19,426 nt of DNA from an uncultured Caulobacter sp. (GTDB lineage Bacteria > Pseudomonadota > Alphaproteobacteria > Caulobacterales > Caulobacteraceae). A model generated the notes under the pieces. That model was not told where the DNA came from, searched no databases, and saw only the letters and a list, made by a program, of their open reading frames with translations. The stretch lies in the NCBI GenBank assembly GCA_937991555.1, contig CALKHU010000021.1:1-19426 (forward strand). Reading direction: 5' to 3'. The translations under genes and the position numbers were made by a program. Below are positions 1 to 7,338 of this stretch, piece by piece. Each line of letters opens with the position of its first letter. Within the stretch, counting starts at the first letter, position 1.

Positions 1-160
1 CCGTGCATTGCGATCGCGGCGGCGTCTTCGACCTGGTCGAGCTGTGGATCGACAACCGGGCCCTGGTCGAGTGCTGTCGCCCGAGGGGACCAGCCGCTAC
101 CTCGCCTTCTACAATCCGGAGACGGCGGCCAGGATGTTCCTCGCGCCGCCGCCGCAATGA
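1..160 (+). pseudogene. 3' end of an unrecognised gene, apparently frameshifted near position 71
   Basis: Two frames each look like real protein on one side of about position 71. Before it, the frame starting at position 3 reads GVFDLVELWIDNRALVE. After it, the frame starting at position 2 reads LSPEGTSRYLAFYNPE and ends APPPQ-stop at 158-160. Beyond the switch, each frame turns into an Arg/Pro-rich shadow. One missing base in gtcgag|tgctg would explain the pattern, since gtc gag gtg ctg would keep one frame. It could be a real mutation, an assembly error or, less likely, programmed slippage. The family is not recognised and the 5' part lies outside the window. The stop overlaps the start of the next small ORF as ATGA. 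Confidence 0.5.
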
Positions 161-270
161 GCGGCCTGGCGGAGGTCGCCGGGGCGATCGTCTTCCTGCT
201 GATGGTCGCGGCCGGTTGCGGCGCACTTCTGGCGCTGGGCCGGCCCCGGCGGGCGCCCACAAATCATTGA
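157..270 (+). CDS. 37-residue single-helix membrane peptide
   Basis: The ATG overlaps the TGA stop of the preceding gene as ATGA, the usual sign of translational coupling. The peptide has a short polar start (MSGLAEVAG), one hydrophobic stretch of about 20 residues (roughly 10-28, AIVFLLMVAAGCGALLALG) and a basic tail (RPRRAPTNH). It would sit in the inner membrane as a single-pass protein with a positively charged C-terminus, probably cytoplasmic. It may act with the upstream gene, but no family is recognised. The length is short enough for a chance ORF, so the call rests on the overlap and the hydrophobic profile. Confidence 0.45.
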   Translation: MSGLAEVAGAIVFLLMVAAGCGALLALGRPRRAPTNH

Positions 271-355
271 CATTCCGGCGGTCTCCCGCGACAACGCCAG
301 GCCTTCCCGTCCCCGCGCGAACGCCGGGGACTTTCTCGCTTTTGGGAGGGTACCC

Positions 356-1573
356 TTGAGCACCACCGCGACCGCCACCCCGTCTCCCGACCACATCATG
401 GGCGTCTACAACCGCGCCCCGCTGGCGGTTGAACGAGGCCGAGGCGCGCGACTCTGGGACACCAGCGGCCAGGACTACCTCGACTGCGTGGCGGGCATCG
501 CCACCAACGGTCTGGGGCACTGCCACCCCCGGCTCGTCGAGGTGCTGAAGGAGCAGGCCGACAAGCTCTGGCACGTCTCCAACATCTTCCGCATCCCCGG
601 GCAGGAAGAGCTGGCCACGCGCCTGACCGACGCGACCTTCGCCGACGTGGTGTTCTTCACCAACTCGGGCACCGAGGCGATCGAATGCGCGCTGAAGACG
701 GCCCGCAAGTTCCACACCGCAAACGGCCAGCCCGAGCGCGTCGAAATCTACGGCTTTGACGGTTCGTTCCACGGCCGCAGCTACGCGGCCATCAACGCCG
801 CCGGCAACCCGAACTACGTCGAGGGCTTCGGTCCGCGCCTGCCCAACTACAGCCAGCTGAAGTGGGGCGACCACGACGCCATCAAGGCGGCGATCGCCAA
901 CCCCGCCACGGCGGCGATCATCGTCGAGCCGGTCCAGGGCGAGGGCGGCGCGCGCGCCATGCCCGAGCATTGCCTGACCGGCCTGCGCGCGCTGACCCGC
1001 GAGCACGGCGTCGTGCTGATCTATGACGAGGTCCAGTGCGGCATGGGCCGGACCGGCAAGCTGTTCGCCCACGAGTGGGCGGAAGACGCCGCGCCGGACA
1101 TCATGTGCGTGGCCAAGGCGCTGGGCGGCGGCTTCCCGGTCGGCGCCTGCCTGGCCACAGCCGAGGCCGCCAAGGGCATGACCGTCGGCGCCCACGGCTC
1201 GACCTTCGGCGGAAATCCGCTGGCCATGGCCGTCGGCCTCGCCGCGTTCGACGAGATCAACAGCGAGGCGATCCTCGGCAACGTCCGTGACGTGGCCGGC
1301 TACTTCAACCAGCAGCTGACCGGGCTGAAGGACCGCTATCCGGACATCATCGTCGACGTGCGCGGCAAGGGCTTCCTGATCGGGCTCAAGGTGACGCCGG
1401 TGAACCGCGAGTTCATGGCCATGGCCCGCGACCAGAAGCTGCTCGTGGCCGGCGGCGGCGACAACTGCGTGCGGCTGCTGCCGCCGCTGAACCTGACGCT
1501 CGATGAGGCCCGCGAGGCCGTCGAGAAGCTCGAGAAGACCTGCGAAGCGGCGCGGGCGAAGGCCGCCGCATGA
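356..1573 (+). CDS. argD: Acetylornithine aminotransferase (ArgD), class III PLP aminotransferase
   Basis: This enzyme converts N-acetylglutamate semialdehyde to N-acetylornithine with glutamate as amino donor, in cytoplasmic arginine synthesis. Many ArgD proteins also serve as the DapC step of lysine synthesis. The 405-residue length is normal for the family. Visible signatures are SGTEAIECALK near residue 105 (PLP phosphate binding), IVEPVQGEGG in the middle, YDEVQCGMGRTG with the cofactor-binding Asp, the Schiff-base lysine K254 in VAKALGGGFPVG, and HGSTFGGNPLA. The start is a TTG at 356, preceded by the strong ribosome site GGGAGGG at 344-350. No ATG fits as well. The 3' end overlaps argF by ATGA, so the two genes form a coupled operon. 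Ornithine or 4-aminobutyrate aminotransferase would be the nearest alternative, but the argF neighbour argues for argD. Confidence 0.95.
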   Translation: MSTTATATPSPDHIMGVYNRAPLAVERGRGARLWDTSGQDYLDCVAGIATNGLGHCHPRLVEVLKEQADKLWHVSNIFRIPGQEELATRLTDATFADVVFFTNSGTEAIECALKTARKFHTANGQPERVEIYGFDGSFHGRSYAAINAAGNPNYVEGFGPRLPNYSQLKWGDHDAIKAAIANPATAAIIVEPVQGEGGARAMPEHCLTGLRALTREHGVVLIYDEVQCGMGRTGKLFAHEWAEDAAPDIMCVAKALGGGFPVGACLATAEAAKGMTVGAHGSTFGGNPLAMAVGLAAFDEINSEAILGNVRDVAGYFNQQLTGLKDRYPDIIVDVRGKGFLIGLKVTPVNREFMAMARDQKLLVAGGGDNCVRLLPPLNLTLDEAREAVEKLEKTCEAARAKAAA

Positions 1574-2505
1574 AGCCGGTCCGGCACTTCCTCGACCTCT
1601 GGAAGCTCGACGCCCGCGACCTCCGGGCCATCCTCGACGACGCCCGCACCCGCAAGGCCAGCCGCCGCGGCTGGACCCAGGCGATGGTCGATCACGACCG
1701 CCCGGCCGACGGGCGGACGCTGGCGATGATCTTCGAGAAGAACTCGACCCGCACGCGCTTCTCGTTCGACGCGGCCATCCGCCAGCTCGGCGGGCACGGC
1801 ATCATCTCGACCTCTGCCGACATGCAGCTCGGCCGCGGCGAGACGATCGAGGATACAGCGCGGGTGCTGTCGCGCATGGTCGACGCGGTAATGATCCGCG
1901 CCAACCGGCACGAGGACGTCGAGCTGTTCGCCCAGAACGCCACCATCCCTGTGATCAACGGCCTGACCGACAAGAGCCACCCCTGCCAGATCATGGCCGA
2001 CCTGCTCACCTTCGAGGAGCATCGCGGCCCGGTCGCCGGCAAGACGATCGCCTGGGTCGGCGACGGCAACAACGTCTGCGCCAGCTTCATCCACGCGGCG
2101 CCGAAGTTCGGCTTCAAGCTGAACATCGCCTGCCCGGCCGCCTATCATCCGGACCTCTACGACCTGGCCCGTGCGGCCGAGCAGCAGGGCCGGGTCGAGA
2201 TGACCGAGGACCCGCGCGCCGCGGTGGAGGGCGCCGACTGCGTCGTCACCGACACCTGGGTCTCGATGGGCGATGTCGACGGCGAGGCCCGGCTGGACGC
2301 CTTCGAGTCCTACCAGGTCGACGAAGGGCTGATGGCGCTGGCCGACCGCGACGCGGTGTTCCTGCACTGCCTGCCGGCGCACCGCGGCGAGGAGGTGACG
2401 GACGCCGTCATCGACGGTCCCCGCTCGCTGGTCTGGGATGAGGCCGAGAACCGGATCCACGCCCAGAAGTCGATCCTGGCCTGGTGCTTCGGCAAGATCG
2501 GCTGA
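1570..2505 (+). CDS. argF: Ornithine carbamoyltransferase (ArgF)
   Basis: This enzyme joins carbamoyl phosphate and ornithine to give citrulline, the sixth step of arginine synthesis, in the cytoplasm. The 311-residue protein shows the carbamoyl-phosphate loop STRTRF at residues 59-64, the HPCQ motif (NGLTDKSHPCQIMAD), the ornithine-side motif VTDTWVSMGD and the catalytic HCLP at 266-269 followed by AHRGEEV. These motifs separate it from aspartate carbamoyltransferase. Its ATG lies inside the end of argD (ATGA), so translation is probably coupled. The DUF2164 gene follows 20 bp after its stop and probably shares the transcript. Nothing is missing or truncated. Confidence 0.96.
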   Translation: MKPVRHFLDLWKLDARDLRAILDDARTRKASRRGWTQAMVDHDRPADGRTLAMIFEKNSTRTRFSFDAAIRQLGGHGIISTSADMQLGRGETIEDTARVLSRMVDAVMIRANRHEDVELFAQNATIPVINGLTDKSHPCQIMADLLTFEEHRGPVAGKTIAWVGDGNNVCASFIHAAPKFGFKLNIACPAAYHPDLYDLARAAEQQGRVEMTEDPRAAVEGADCVVTDTWVSMGDVDGEARLDAFESYQVDEGLMALADRDAVFLHCLPAHRGEEVTDAVIDGPRSLVWDEAENRIHAQKSILAWCFGKIG

Positions 2506-2525
2506 CCCGGACAGGAGACCCCGCG

Positions 2526-2777
2526 ATGGCCGGCATCGAGTTTGACAAGGCCACGCGGGGCGATCTTGCGGACATGCTCCGGCACTACCTGAAGACCGAG
2601 CTGGACGCCGAGATCGGCAATCTGGATGCCGAGTTCCTGCTCGACTTCATCGTCGAGAAACTGGGGCCGCGGTTCTACAACCAGGGGCTCCGCGAGGCCG
2701 CCGCGGCGCTGACCAAGCGCATGGACGTGTTGACCGAAGCGCTCGAGGAGCTCGAGCGACCGGAACCTCGCAACTAG
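2526..2777 (+). CDS. DUF2164 family small protein
   Basis: This is an 83-residue protein of the DUF2164 family, recognised from the core LDAEFLLDFIVEKLGPRFYNQG (about residues 32-54) and the preceding acidic LKTELDAEIGN. It is soluble, highly charged and mostly helical, with a coiled-coil-like C-terminus (LTEALEELERPE). The molecular role of the family is not known. The start at 2526 was chosen because CAGGAGA lies 8-14 bases upstream. An in-frame ATG at 2484 lies inside argF and would add residues unrelated to the family. It is the third gene of the arginine operon by position, which need not mean a role in arginine metabolism. Confidence 0.85.
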   Translation: MAGIEFDKATRGDLADMLRHYLKTELDAEIGNLDAEFLLDFIVEKLGPRFYNQGLREAAAALTKRMDVLTEALEELERPEPRN

Positions 2778-2795
2778 CGTTGGGCGCTGGACAAA

Positions 2796-2803
2796 ACTAG
2801 AAC
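2796..2803 (+). promoter_or_regulatory. Candidate -10 element, possibly giving a leaderless transcript
   Basis: ACTAGAAC matches seven of the eight positions of the Caulobacter housekeeping form GCTANAWC. It ends 7 bases before the ATG at 2811, so transcription could begin at or next to the start codon. No ribosome site is visible before that ATG. The only -35 candidate, TTGGGC at 2780-2785, is spaced too closely to be convincing. Confidence 0.35.
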
Positions 2804-2810
2804 ACGCGTT

Positions 2811-3344
2811 ATGGTTGCCTTCATGACGCCGTTCGTCTTCGACACGCTCAGCGCTTCCAAGCAGCTCCGCGAGGCGGGGATGGCGGAAGGCATGGCCGAG
2901 GCCGTGGTGTCGGTCTTCCAGCACGCGGCGACGATCCCGGACATCAGCCATCTGGCGACGAAGGCAGATCTGGACGCGTTGGGCGTAGCAACGAAAGCCG
3001 ATCTGGACGCCCTGAGCGCAGCAACGAAAGCAGATCTGGACGCGCTGAGCGCAGCAACGAAGGCGGATCTTGAGGCGCTGCGGTTGGCGACGAAGGCCGA
3101 GTTCGAGTTCGTCAAAGCCGACATTGATGCCTTGCGGTCGGACATGGCGACCAAGGTGGAGCTCGAGGCTTTCAAGGTCGAGACGCAGGCCGAATTCAAG
3201 ATGGTGCGTCTCGAGATCAAGGGGTCTGCCGACGCGATCAGCGCCGAGATGAACGAGAAGTTCCGTCAGCAGACCTTGGCCATCATCGGTGGGATGGCGG
3301 TCATGCTGACTATAGCCACCACCGCGGGCCGCCTGTTCGGCTGA
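2811..3344 (+). CDS. CCDC90/DUF1640-like membrane-anchored coiled-coil protein with hendecad repeats
   Basis: The 177-residue protein has a head-stalk-anchor layout. The head (about residues 5-40: FVFDTLSASKQLREAGMAEG) resembles the DUF1640/CCDC90 head. The stalk consists of 11-residue repeats starting at residues 49, 60, 71, 82 and 93 (ATKADLDALxx), followed by degenerate copies to about 150. One C-terminal membrane helix (LAIIGGMAVMLTIATTAG) ends the chain. Bacterial members are trimeric coiled coils related to the mitochondrial uniporter regulator MCUR1; their bacterial role is unsettled. The repeats are also near-identical DNA units of 33 bp. The start at 2811 lacks a ribosome site, and an in-frame ATG at 2823 is a possible alternative. 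It converges with the aminopeptidase gene, 18 bp apart. Confidence 0.8.
   Translation: MVAFMTPFVFDTLSASKQLREAGMAEGMAEAVVSVFQHAATIPDISHLATKADLDALGVATKADLDALSAATKADLDALSAATKADLEALRLATKAEFEFVKADIDALRSDMATKVELEAFKVETQAEFKMVRLEIKGSADAISAEMNEKFRQQTLAIIGGMAVMLTIATTAGRLFG
2955..3086 (+). repeat. Four tandem 33-bp in-frame coding repeats
   Basis: Units begin at 2955, 2988, 3021 and 3054, each reading GC(A/G)ACGAA(A/G)GC then GATCTGGACGC or close variants, and encode ATKADLDALxx. The 33-bp period equals one hendecad (three helical turns) of the coiled coil. A fifth, diverged unit starts at 3087. The second and third repeats are the most alike in DNA, which suggests recent duplication or conversion. 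This is not a CRISPR: there are no spacers and the units are in frame. Confidence 0.85.
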
Positions 3345-3362
3345 CCCGCGGCCGCTCAGAGG

Positions 3363-5237
3363 CTAGTTCCCCTCCGCCGCCTTGATGCGCCGTTCGAACT
3401 CGGCGGCGATGGAGGGGTGGTAGGTCGTCTTGCTCTGCTCGAAATACCTGCGGGCCAGCGGCACGCCCCACGCCTTGTCCTTCAGCAGGCCGACGTAGAG
3501 GGGCCGGATGAAAAGACCGCGGCCGACGCTGCCCAGGAACGTCTCCAGCGAGGCCAGGCCCGGCTCGTAGCGGTTAGCCACCACCAGCTCCAGCCAGGCC
3601 GAGCGGATGTAGGCGTTGGTCGAGGCCGACAGGCCGAAGGCGCCGTCGAGCTCGGCCATCTGGGCCGGCGTCAGCTTGCGCGGCATGCGGTCGAGGAAGC
3701 GCTTCCACTGCTGCGTGGTCCAGTCCTTCCCCGGCACGGCGGAGGCGGGGCCGCCGGCCAGGAAGGCCTCGCGCGCCGCGTCGACCTTCAGCAGGGCCGG
3801 CGAGGCCTTGTGCCAGGCGTTCGACGGGATGCCGGGCCTGTAGACCCACTCGTCAAGCTGCAGCTTTGCCTCCAGCGCGGCGTCGCCCTTCACCAGATGG
3901 GCGCGCAGGTCGGCCAGGAAGCCCGCCGTGGTCTGAGGCTGGAAGGCGAAGCGGTCGAAGTAGCCGCGCAGGTAGGTGTCCCACCGCTCGCGGCCGAAGG
4001 CGTGCTCCAGCGTGCGGAGGAAGGCCTCGCCCTTGATGTATTCCACCCCGGTGCCGGCGCCGAACAGGGTGATCGCCTCCGGCTTCTCGGCCTCGCGGAT
4101 GGCTTCCTGCAGCTCGTCCCAGGCGAGGTCGGCCTCGATCCCGGCTCGTTCGGGGCCGTAGATTACCTCCATCATCCGGTTCTCGACGTAGCTGGTGAAC
4201 CCCTCGTTCAGCCAGATGTCGTTCCAGGTCGCGTTGGTGACCAGGTTGCCGGACCAGCTGTGCGCCAGCTCGTGGGCCACCAGTCCGACGTTAGCCCTGT
4301 CGCCGGTGATGAAGGTCGGCGTCAGGAAGGTGAGGGTGGTGTTCTCCATGCCGCCATAGGGGAAGGCCGGCGGCAGGACGAGCACGTCGTAGCGGCCCCA
4401 GCGATAGGGGCCGTACAGGCTCTCGGCGGCGGTGACCATCTTCTGGGTGTCGGCCAGCTCGGCGGCGGCGCGGTCCATCATCGCCGGCTCGGTGTAGACG
4501 CCGGTGGTAGGGCCTAGCGCCCGGAAGGCGATGTCGCCGGCCGCGATGGCGATCAGGTAGGGCGCAGTGGGATGGGTCATGCGGAAGCGGAAGGCTCGCT
4601 TGCCGTCGCCGGCGGCCTCCCCGCCCGGAGTCAGGCGTTCGCCGCTCATGACCGCTGTCATGCCCTCGGGCACGACGATCCGCGCCGTCCAGGTCTGGCG
4701 CACGCCCGGGCTGTCCTGGGTCGGGATCCAGCTGCGGTTCAGGATCGCCTGGCCCTGGCTGTAGAGAAACGGCCTGGTCTTGCCCGCCGTCAGTTCAGCC
4801 GGCAGCCACTGCAGCGCCAGGGCGTCCTTGCCCGACTGGTAGTGGACGACGATCCGCCGGGCGCCGCTCAGGGTCACGGTCAGCGGCGCGCCCTTGTCGC
4901 CGTCGCCGGGGCCCATCGTCCACGGCAGGTCCCGCCCCTTGTCGTCGGTCACGCGTGAGACTGAGAGGTTCAGGGCGTCGAGCACCACAGTCGTCGCCGT
5001 CGGCTGGGCGAGGACGTCGAGGGTCGCCTTGCCCTTCATCGCCCGGGCAACAAAGTCGGCCTCAAGGTCGAGATCGACATGGGTCACGCGCGCCTCGCGC
5101 GGCCTGGCGTAGCTCTGGTCGTCGACGGAATCGGCTGTCGTCAGGATCGGCGCGACCTCGGCGGCCGCGAGCGCGGCGGACGGAACGGCGGCGACGAGAA
5201 TCGAGGCGGCGAGCAGGGCTCGCATGAGGCTGGACAT
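3363..5237 (-). CDS. Exported M1 family zinc aminopeptidase (leukotriene A4 hydrolase-like)
   Basis: This 624-residue protein begins with a signal peptide (MRALLAASILVAAVPSAALA, counted from the second Met at 5225) and should act in the periplasm or outside the cell, removing N-terminal residues from peptides. The catalytic site is complete: exopeptidase motif GGMEN at 295-299, zinc motif HELAH at 322-326, third zinc ligand E345 in WLNEGF exactly 19 residues after H326, and the likely transition-state tyrosine Y400 in VEYIKG. The order of beta-rich N domain, thermolysin-like domain and helical C-terminal domain resembles the LTA4H-type branch rather than the longer PepN type. The start could be 5237 (GGGAG 11 bases upstream) or 5225; both leave the signal intact. 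It is divergent from hslO. Confidence 0.9.
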   Translation of the reverse strand: MSSLMRALLAASILVAAVPSAALAAAEVAPILTTADSVDDQSYARPREARVTHVDLDLEADFVARAMKGKATLDVLAQPTATTVVLDALNLSVSRVTDDKGRDLPWTMGPGDGDKGAPLTVTLSGARRIVVHYQSGKDALALQWLPAELTAGKTRPFLYSQGQAILNRSWIPTQDSPGVRQTWTARIVVPEGMTAVMSGERLTPGGEAAGDGKRAFRFRMTHPTAPYLIAIAAGDIAFRALGPTTGVYTEPAMMDRAAAELADTQKMVTAAESLYGPYRWGRYDVLVLPPAFPYGGMENTTLTFLTPTFITGDRANVGLVAHELAHSWSGNLVTNATWNDIWLNEGFTSYVENRMMEVIYGPERAGIEADLAWDELQEAIREAEKPEAITLFGAGTGVEYIKGEAFLRTLEHAFGRERWDTYLRGYFDRFAFQPQTTAGFLADLRAHLVKGDAALEAKLQLDEWVYRPGIPSNAWHKASPALLKVDAAREAFLAGGPASAVPGKDWTTQQWKRFLDRMPRKLTPAQMAELDGAFGLSASTNAYIRSAWLELVVANRYEPGLASLETFLGSVGRGLFIRPLYVGLLKDKAWGVPLARRYFEQSKTTYHPSIAAEFERRIKAAEGN

Positions 5238-5318
5238 CTGGAGACGGCTCCCTGGCGCGGACGCGCGGTACTGCCCGCGTCCATGCGCGTTTCCGCGACG
5301 GCTCGCAACCGGGCGCGC

Positions 5319-5331
5319 GACTCCCTATATG
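5319..5331 (+). promoter_or_regulatory. Candidate hslO promoter -10 with adjacent GANTC site
   Basis: TATATG at 5326-5331 ends 8 bases before the hslO ATG, and no ribosome site precedes that ATG, so a leaderless or near-leaderless transcript is possible. GACTC at 5319-5323 is a CcrM-type GANTC methylation site directly upstream of the -10. The run CCCTATATGGG is nearly symmetrical and could also serve the opposite strand toward the aminopeptidase gene. No convincing -35 is visible. Confidence 0.3.
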
Positions 5332-5339
5332 GGCGCGCC

Positions 5340-6245
5340 ATGACCGACACCGTGAACCTGCCCGCCGACGACCTCGTCGCCGCCTTCCAGATCGAGGGCT
5401 GGCCCGTGCGCGGGCGCATCGTGCGCCTCGGCGACGCCGTCCACGAGATCCTCACCCGCCACGACTACCCGCCGTCAGTGGCCAACCTGCTCGGCGAGGC
5501 CTGCGCGCTCGCCGGTCTGGTCGGCTCGAGCCTCAAGTTCGACGGCTGGCTCATCGTGCAGGCGCAGGGCGATGGCCCGGTGGCCTATGTGGTGGTCGAC
5601 TACGACACCGAAGGCAGCCTGCGCGGCTACTGCCGTTTCGACGCCGCGCGCCTTGAGGCGCTGCTGACCGACACGCCGCGGCCGGGCGCCCGCGACCTGC
5701 TCGGCCAGGGCCTGTTCATCATGACCATCGACCAGGGCGCGGATATGGACCGCTACCAGGGCGTGACCTCGATCGAGGGCGACACCCTGGCCCTGTGCGC
5801 TGAGGAATACTTCGCGCGCTCCGAACAGACCCCCACCCGCATCCGCCTGGCGGTCGGCCAGGTCGACGCGGGCGACGGCGCGCGGTGGCGGGCGGGCGGC
5901 CTGCTGATCCAGAACATCGCCTCGGACGAGACCCGCGGCTCGACCGAGGACGCCTGGGTGCGCGCACAGGCGCTGTTCGAGACCACGCGCGAGCATGAGC
6001 TGCTCGACCCCACCCTGCCGTCCGACACCCTGCTCTGGCGCCTGTTCAACGAGGACGGCGTGCGGGTCTTCGAGCCCCGGCCGTTGCAGGCCTTCTGCCG
6101 CTGCTCGGAAGAACGGATCGTCACCGTGCTGGCAAGCTTCAGCGGCGAGGAGCGCGCCGAGATGATCGAACCGGACGGCAAGATCCGCGTCACCTGCGAA
6201 TACTGCTCCCGCGTCTACGCGATGACGCCGCCGGCCGGCGCCTGA
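5340..6245 (+). CDS. hslO: Redox-regulated molecular chaperone Hsp33
   Basis: Hsp33 is a cytoplasmic holdase that binds unfolding proteins after oxidation releases its zinc. The 301-residue protein carries the four zinc cysteines near its end as C253-x-C255 and C286-x-x-C289 (FCRCSEE, TCEYCS), separated by 30 residues as in the family. The N-terminal part has the Hsp33 fold signatures ALAGLVGSSLKFDGWLIVQAQGDGP and YQGVTSIEG, close to the usual order. The ATG at 5340 was chosen because it begins the family-like region (MTDTVNLPADDLVAAFQIEG); the frame is open upstream to 5079, but that stretch is antisense to the aminopeptidase signal peptide. The stop converges with the minus-strand gene at 6247, one base apart. 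Confidence 0.95.
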   Translation: MTDTVNLPADDLVAAFQIEGWPVRGRIVRLGDAVHEILTRHDYPPSVANLLGEACALAGLVGSSLKFDGWLIVQAQGDGPVAYVVVDYDTEGSLRGYCRFDAARLEALLTDTPRPGARDLLGQGLFIMTIDQGADMDRYQGVTSIEGDTLALCAEEYFARSEQTPTRIRLAVGQVDAGDGARWRAGGLLIQNIASDETRGSTEDAWVRAQALFETTREHELLDPTLPSDTLLWRLFNEDGVRVFEPRPLQAFCRCSEERIVTVLASFSGEERAEMIEPDGKIRVTCEYCSRVYAMTPPAGA

Positions 6246-6246
6246 T

Positions 6247-7338
6247 TCAGTTCGCGGCGCCGAGAAGGCTGGTCTCGAAGTCGGCGAGCAGATCCGCGAA
6301 GTCGGCGTGGCTGATGCCGTTCCTGAAGATTTCGGTCGAGCGATACTTCCAGTAGCTGACGAAGTGGTTCACGCCGCCGATCAGCTCGCCGCTGCGGTAG
6401 AACATGCCCGGCGCCGACAGAACGAAGTTCTTGAACGCGGCGGCGTCCTGTCCCTGGATGAACTGGTCGTAGTAGCTGTTGTAGAGCTCGAGAATGTCGT
6501 TCACCTCCCGGAACGCCAGCCCGACGCAACGGTCGATCGACTGGATCGCCGTTCGGATGCGCGCTTCCGCTTCGGCGGCGCGGGGCGGCTTGGCTGAGGT
6601 CCCGGTGATTTCGAGGTAGGTGCGGGACGCCTGCTTCATGGTCTCCCGCCATGTCCACTTGTAGTAGAGCAGGCCCCGCCAGGCGAACAGGCCTTCGGAA
6701 TACTCCGCGTCGGACAGCTGGAGCGCCTCTCGCAGCGGCGCATAGCCCTCGCGCTCAATGAACAGCAGCTTGTCCGTCAGGATGCTTGCCGAGCCGGGGG
6801 CCGAGGCGAGCTCGGCCAGCCGCGCGATGTCGGCCTCCACCACCTCGCGCATGGCCCGGAGATCCGCTTCGCTGATGTCGAAGTACTCGATGTCCGCGGA
6901 GATGTCGTTGCGGCCCAGCGCCTCGCGCAGGAGGAACGGGTCGAGCGAGGGGAGGCCGTCGAGGATGTCCAGGATGGCCCGGTCGCGCGGCTCGACGGCT
7001 TCACTGGATCCGAACTGCGAGGCGAGCAGCGTCTCGTACTGCAGTTCGGACACGAAGAAGCTGCGTCCGCCCAGCCGCAGGTCCTGCCGGTCAATGGGCA
7101 GGATGACCTTTGTGGCCATGGACCGCGGATAGGCGAACAGCTCGCGCTCGTGCGGGCGGAGCTGATGTTTCAGGATGATCGCCCGGTCGAGTTTCGGGTT
7201 GGCGAACAGCGGCGGCGCGGGACGCCGCCCGGCCTCGGCGAGGCGCCGGTGCACGCGGTTCAGGTTGAGGACGCGATAGGTCGAACCGCCCCGGTCTAGA
7301 TCGACCAGGCTCCGGTTCCGGGGCTGGGTCAGGAGCAA
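6247..7338 (-). CDS. Conserved-looking protein of unknown function, third gene of a three-gene operon
   Basis: This 363-residue protein is not recognised. It is soluble, without signal peptide or membrane helix, and mostly helical. Visible stretches are ILKHQLRPHERELF, MATKVILPIDRQDLRLGG near residue 74, LPSLDPFLLREALGR near 130, a tryptophan- and tyrosine-rich block FAWRGLLYYKWTWRETM in the middle, and a helical C-terminus ending HADFADLLADFETSLL. It starts with TTG at 7338, overlapping the end of the regulator gene by 10 bases, which suggests coupled translation. The ribosome site (GGGA, 9 bases before) is weak. An ATG within MATKV could be a later start, but the upstream residues look coding. 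Coupling to a winged-helix gene suggests it works with or under that regulator. No enzyme motif is visible. Confidence 0.75.
   Translation of the reverse strand: MLLTQPRNRSLVDLDRGGSTYRVLNLNRVHRRLAEAGRRPAPPLFANPKLDRAIILKHQLRPHERELFAYPRSMATKVILPIDRQDLRLGGRSFFVSELQYETLLASQFGSSEAVEPRDRAILDILDGLPSLDPFLLREALGRNDISADIEYFDISEADLRAMREVVEADIARLAELASAPGSASILTDKLLFIEREGYAPLREALQLSDAEYSEGLFAWRGLLYYKWTWRETMKQASRTYLEITGTSAKPPRAAEAEARIRTAIQSIDRCVGLAFREVNDILELYNSYYDQFIQGQDAAAFKNFVLSAPGMFYRSGELIGGVNHFVSYWKYRSTEIFRNGISHADFADLLADFETSLLGAAN

Noticed and set aside
2955..3086. A CRISPR-like array
   Set aside because: The 33-bp units are contiguous without spacers and read in frame as ATKADLDALxx hendecads of a coiled coil.
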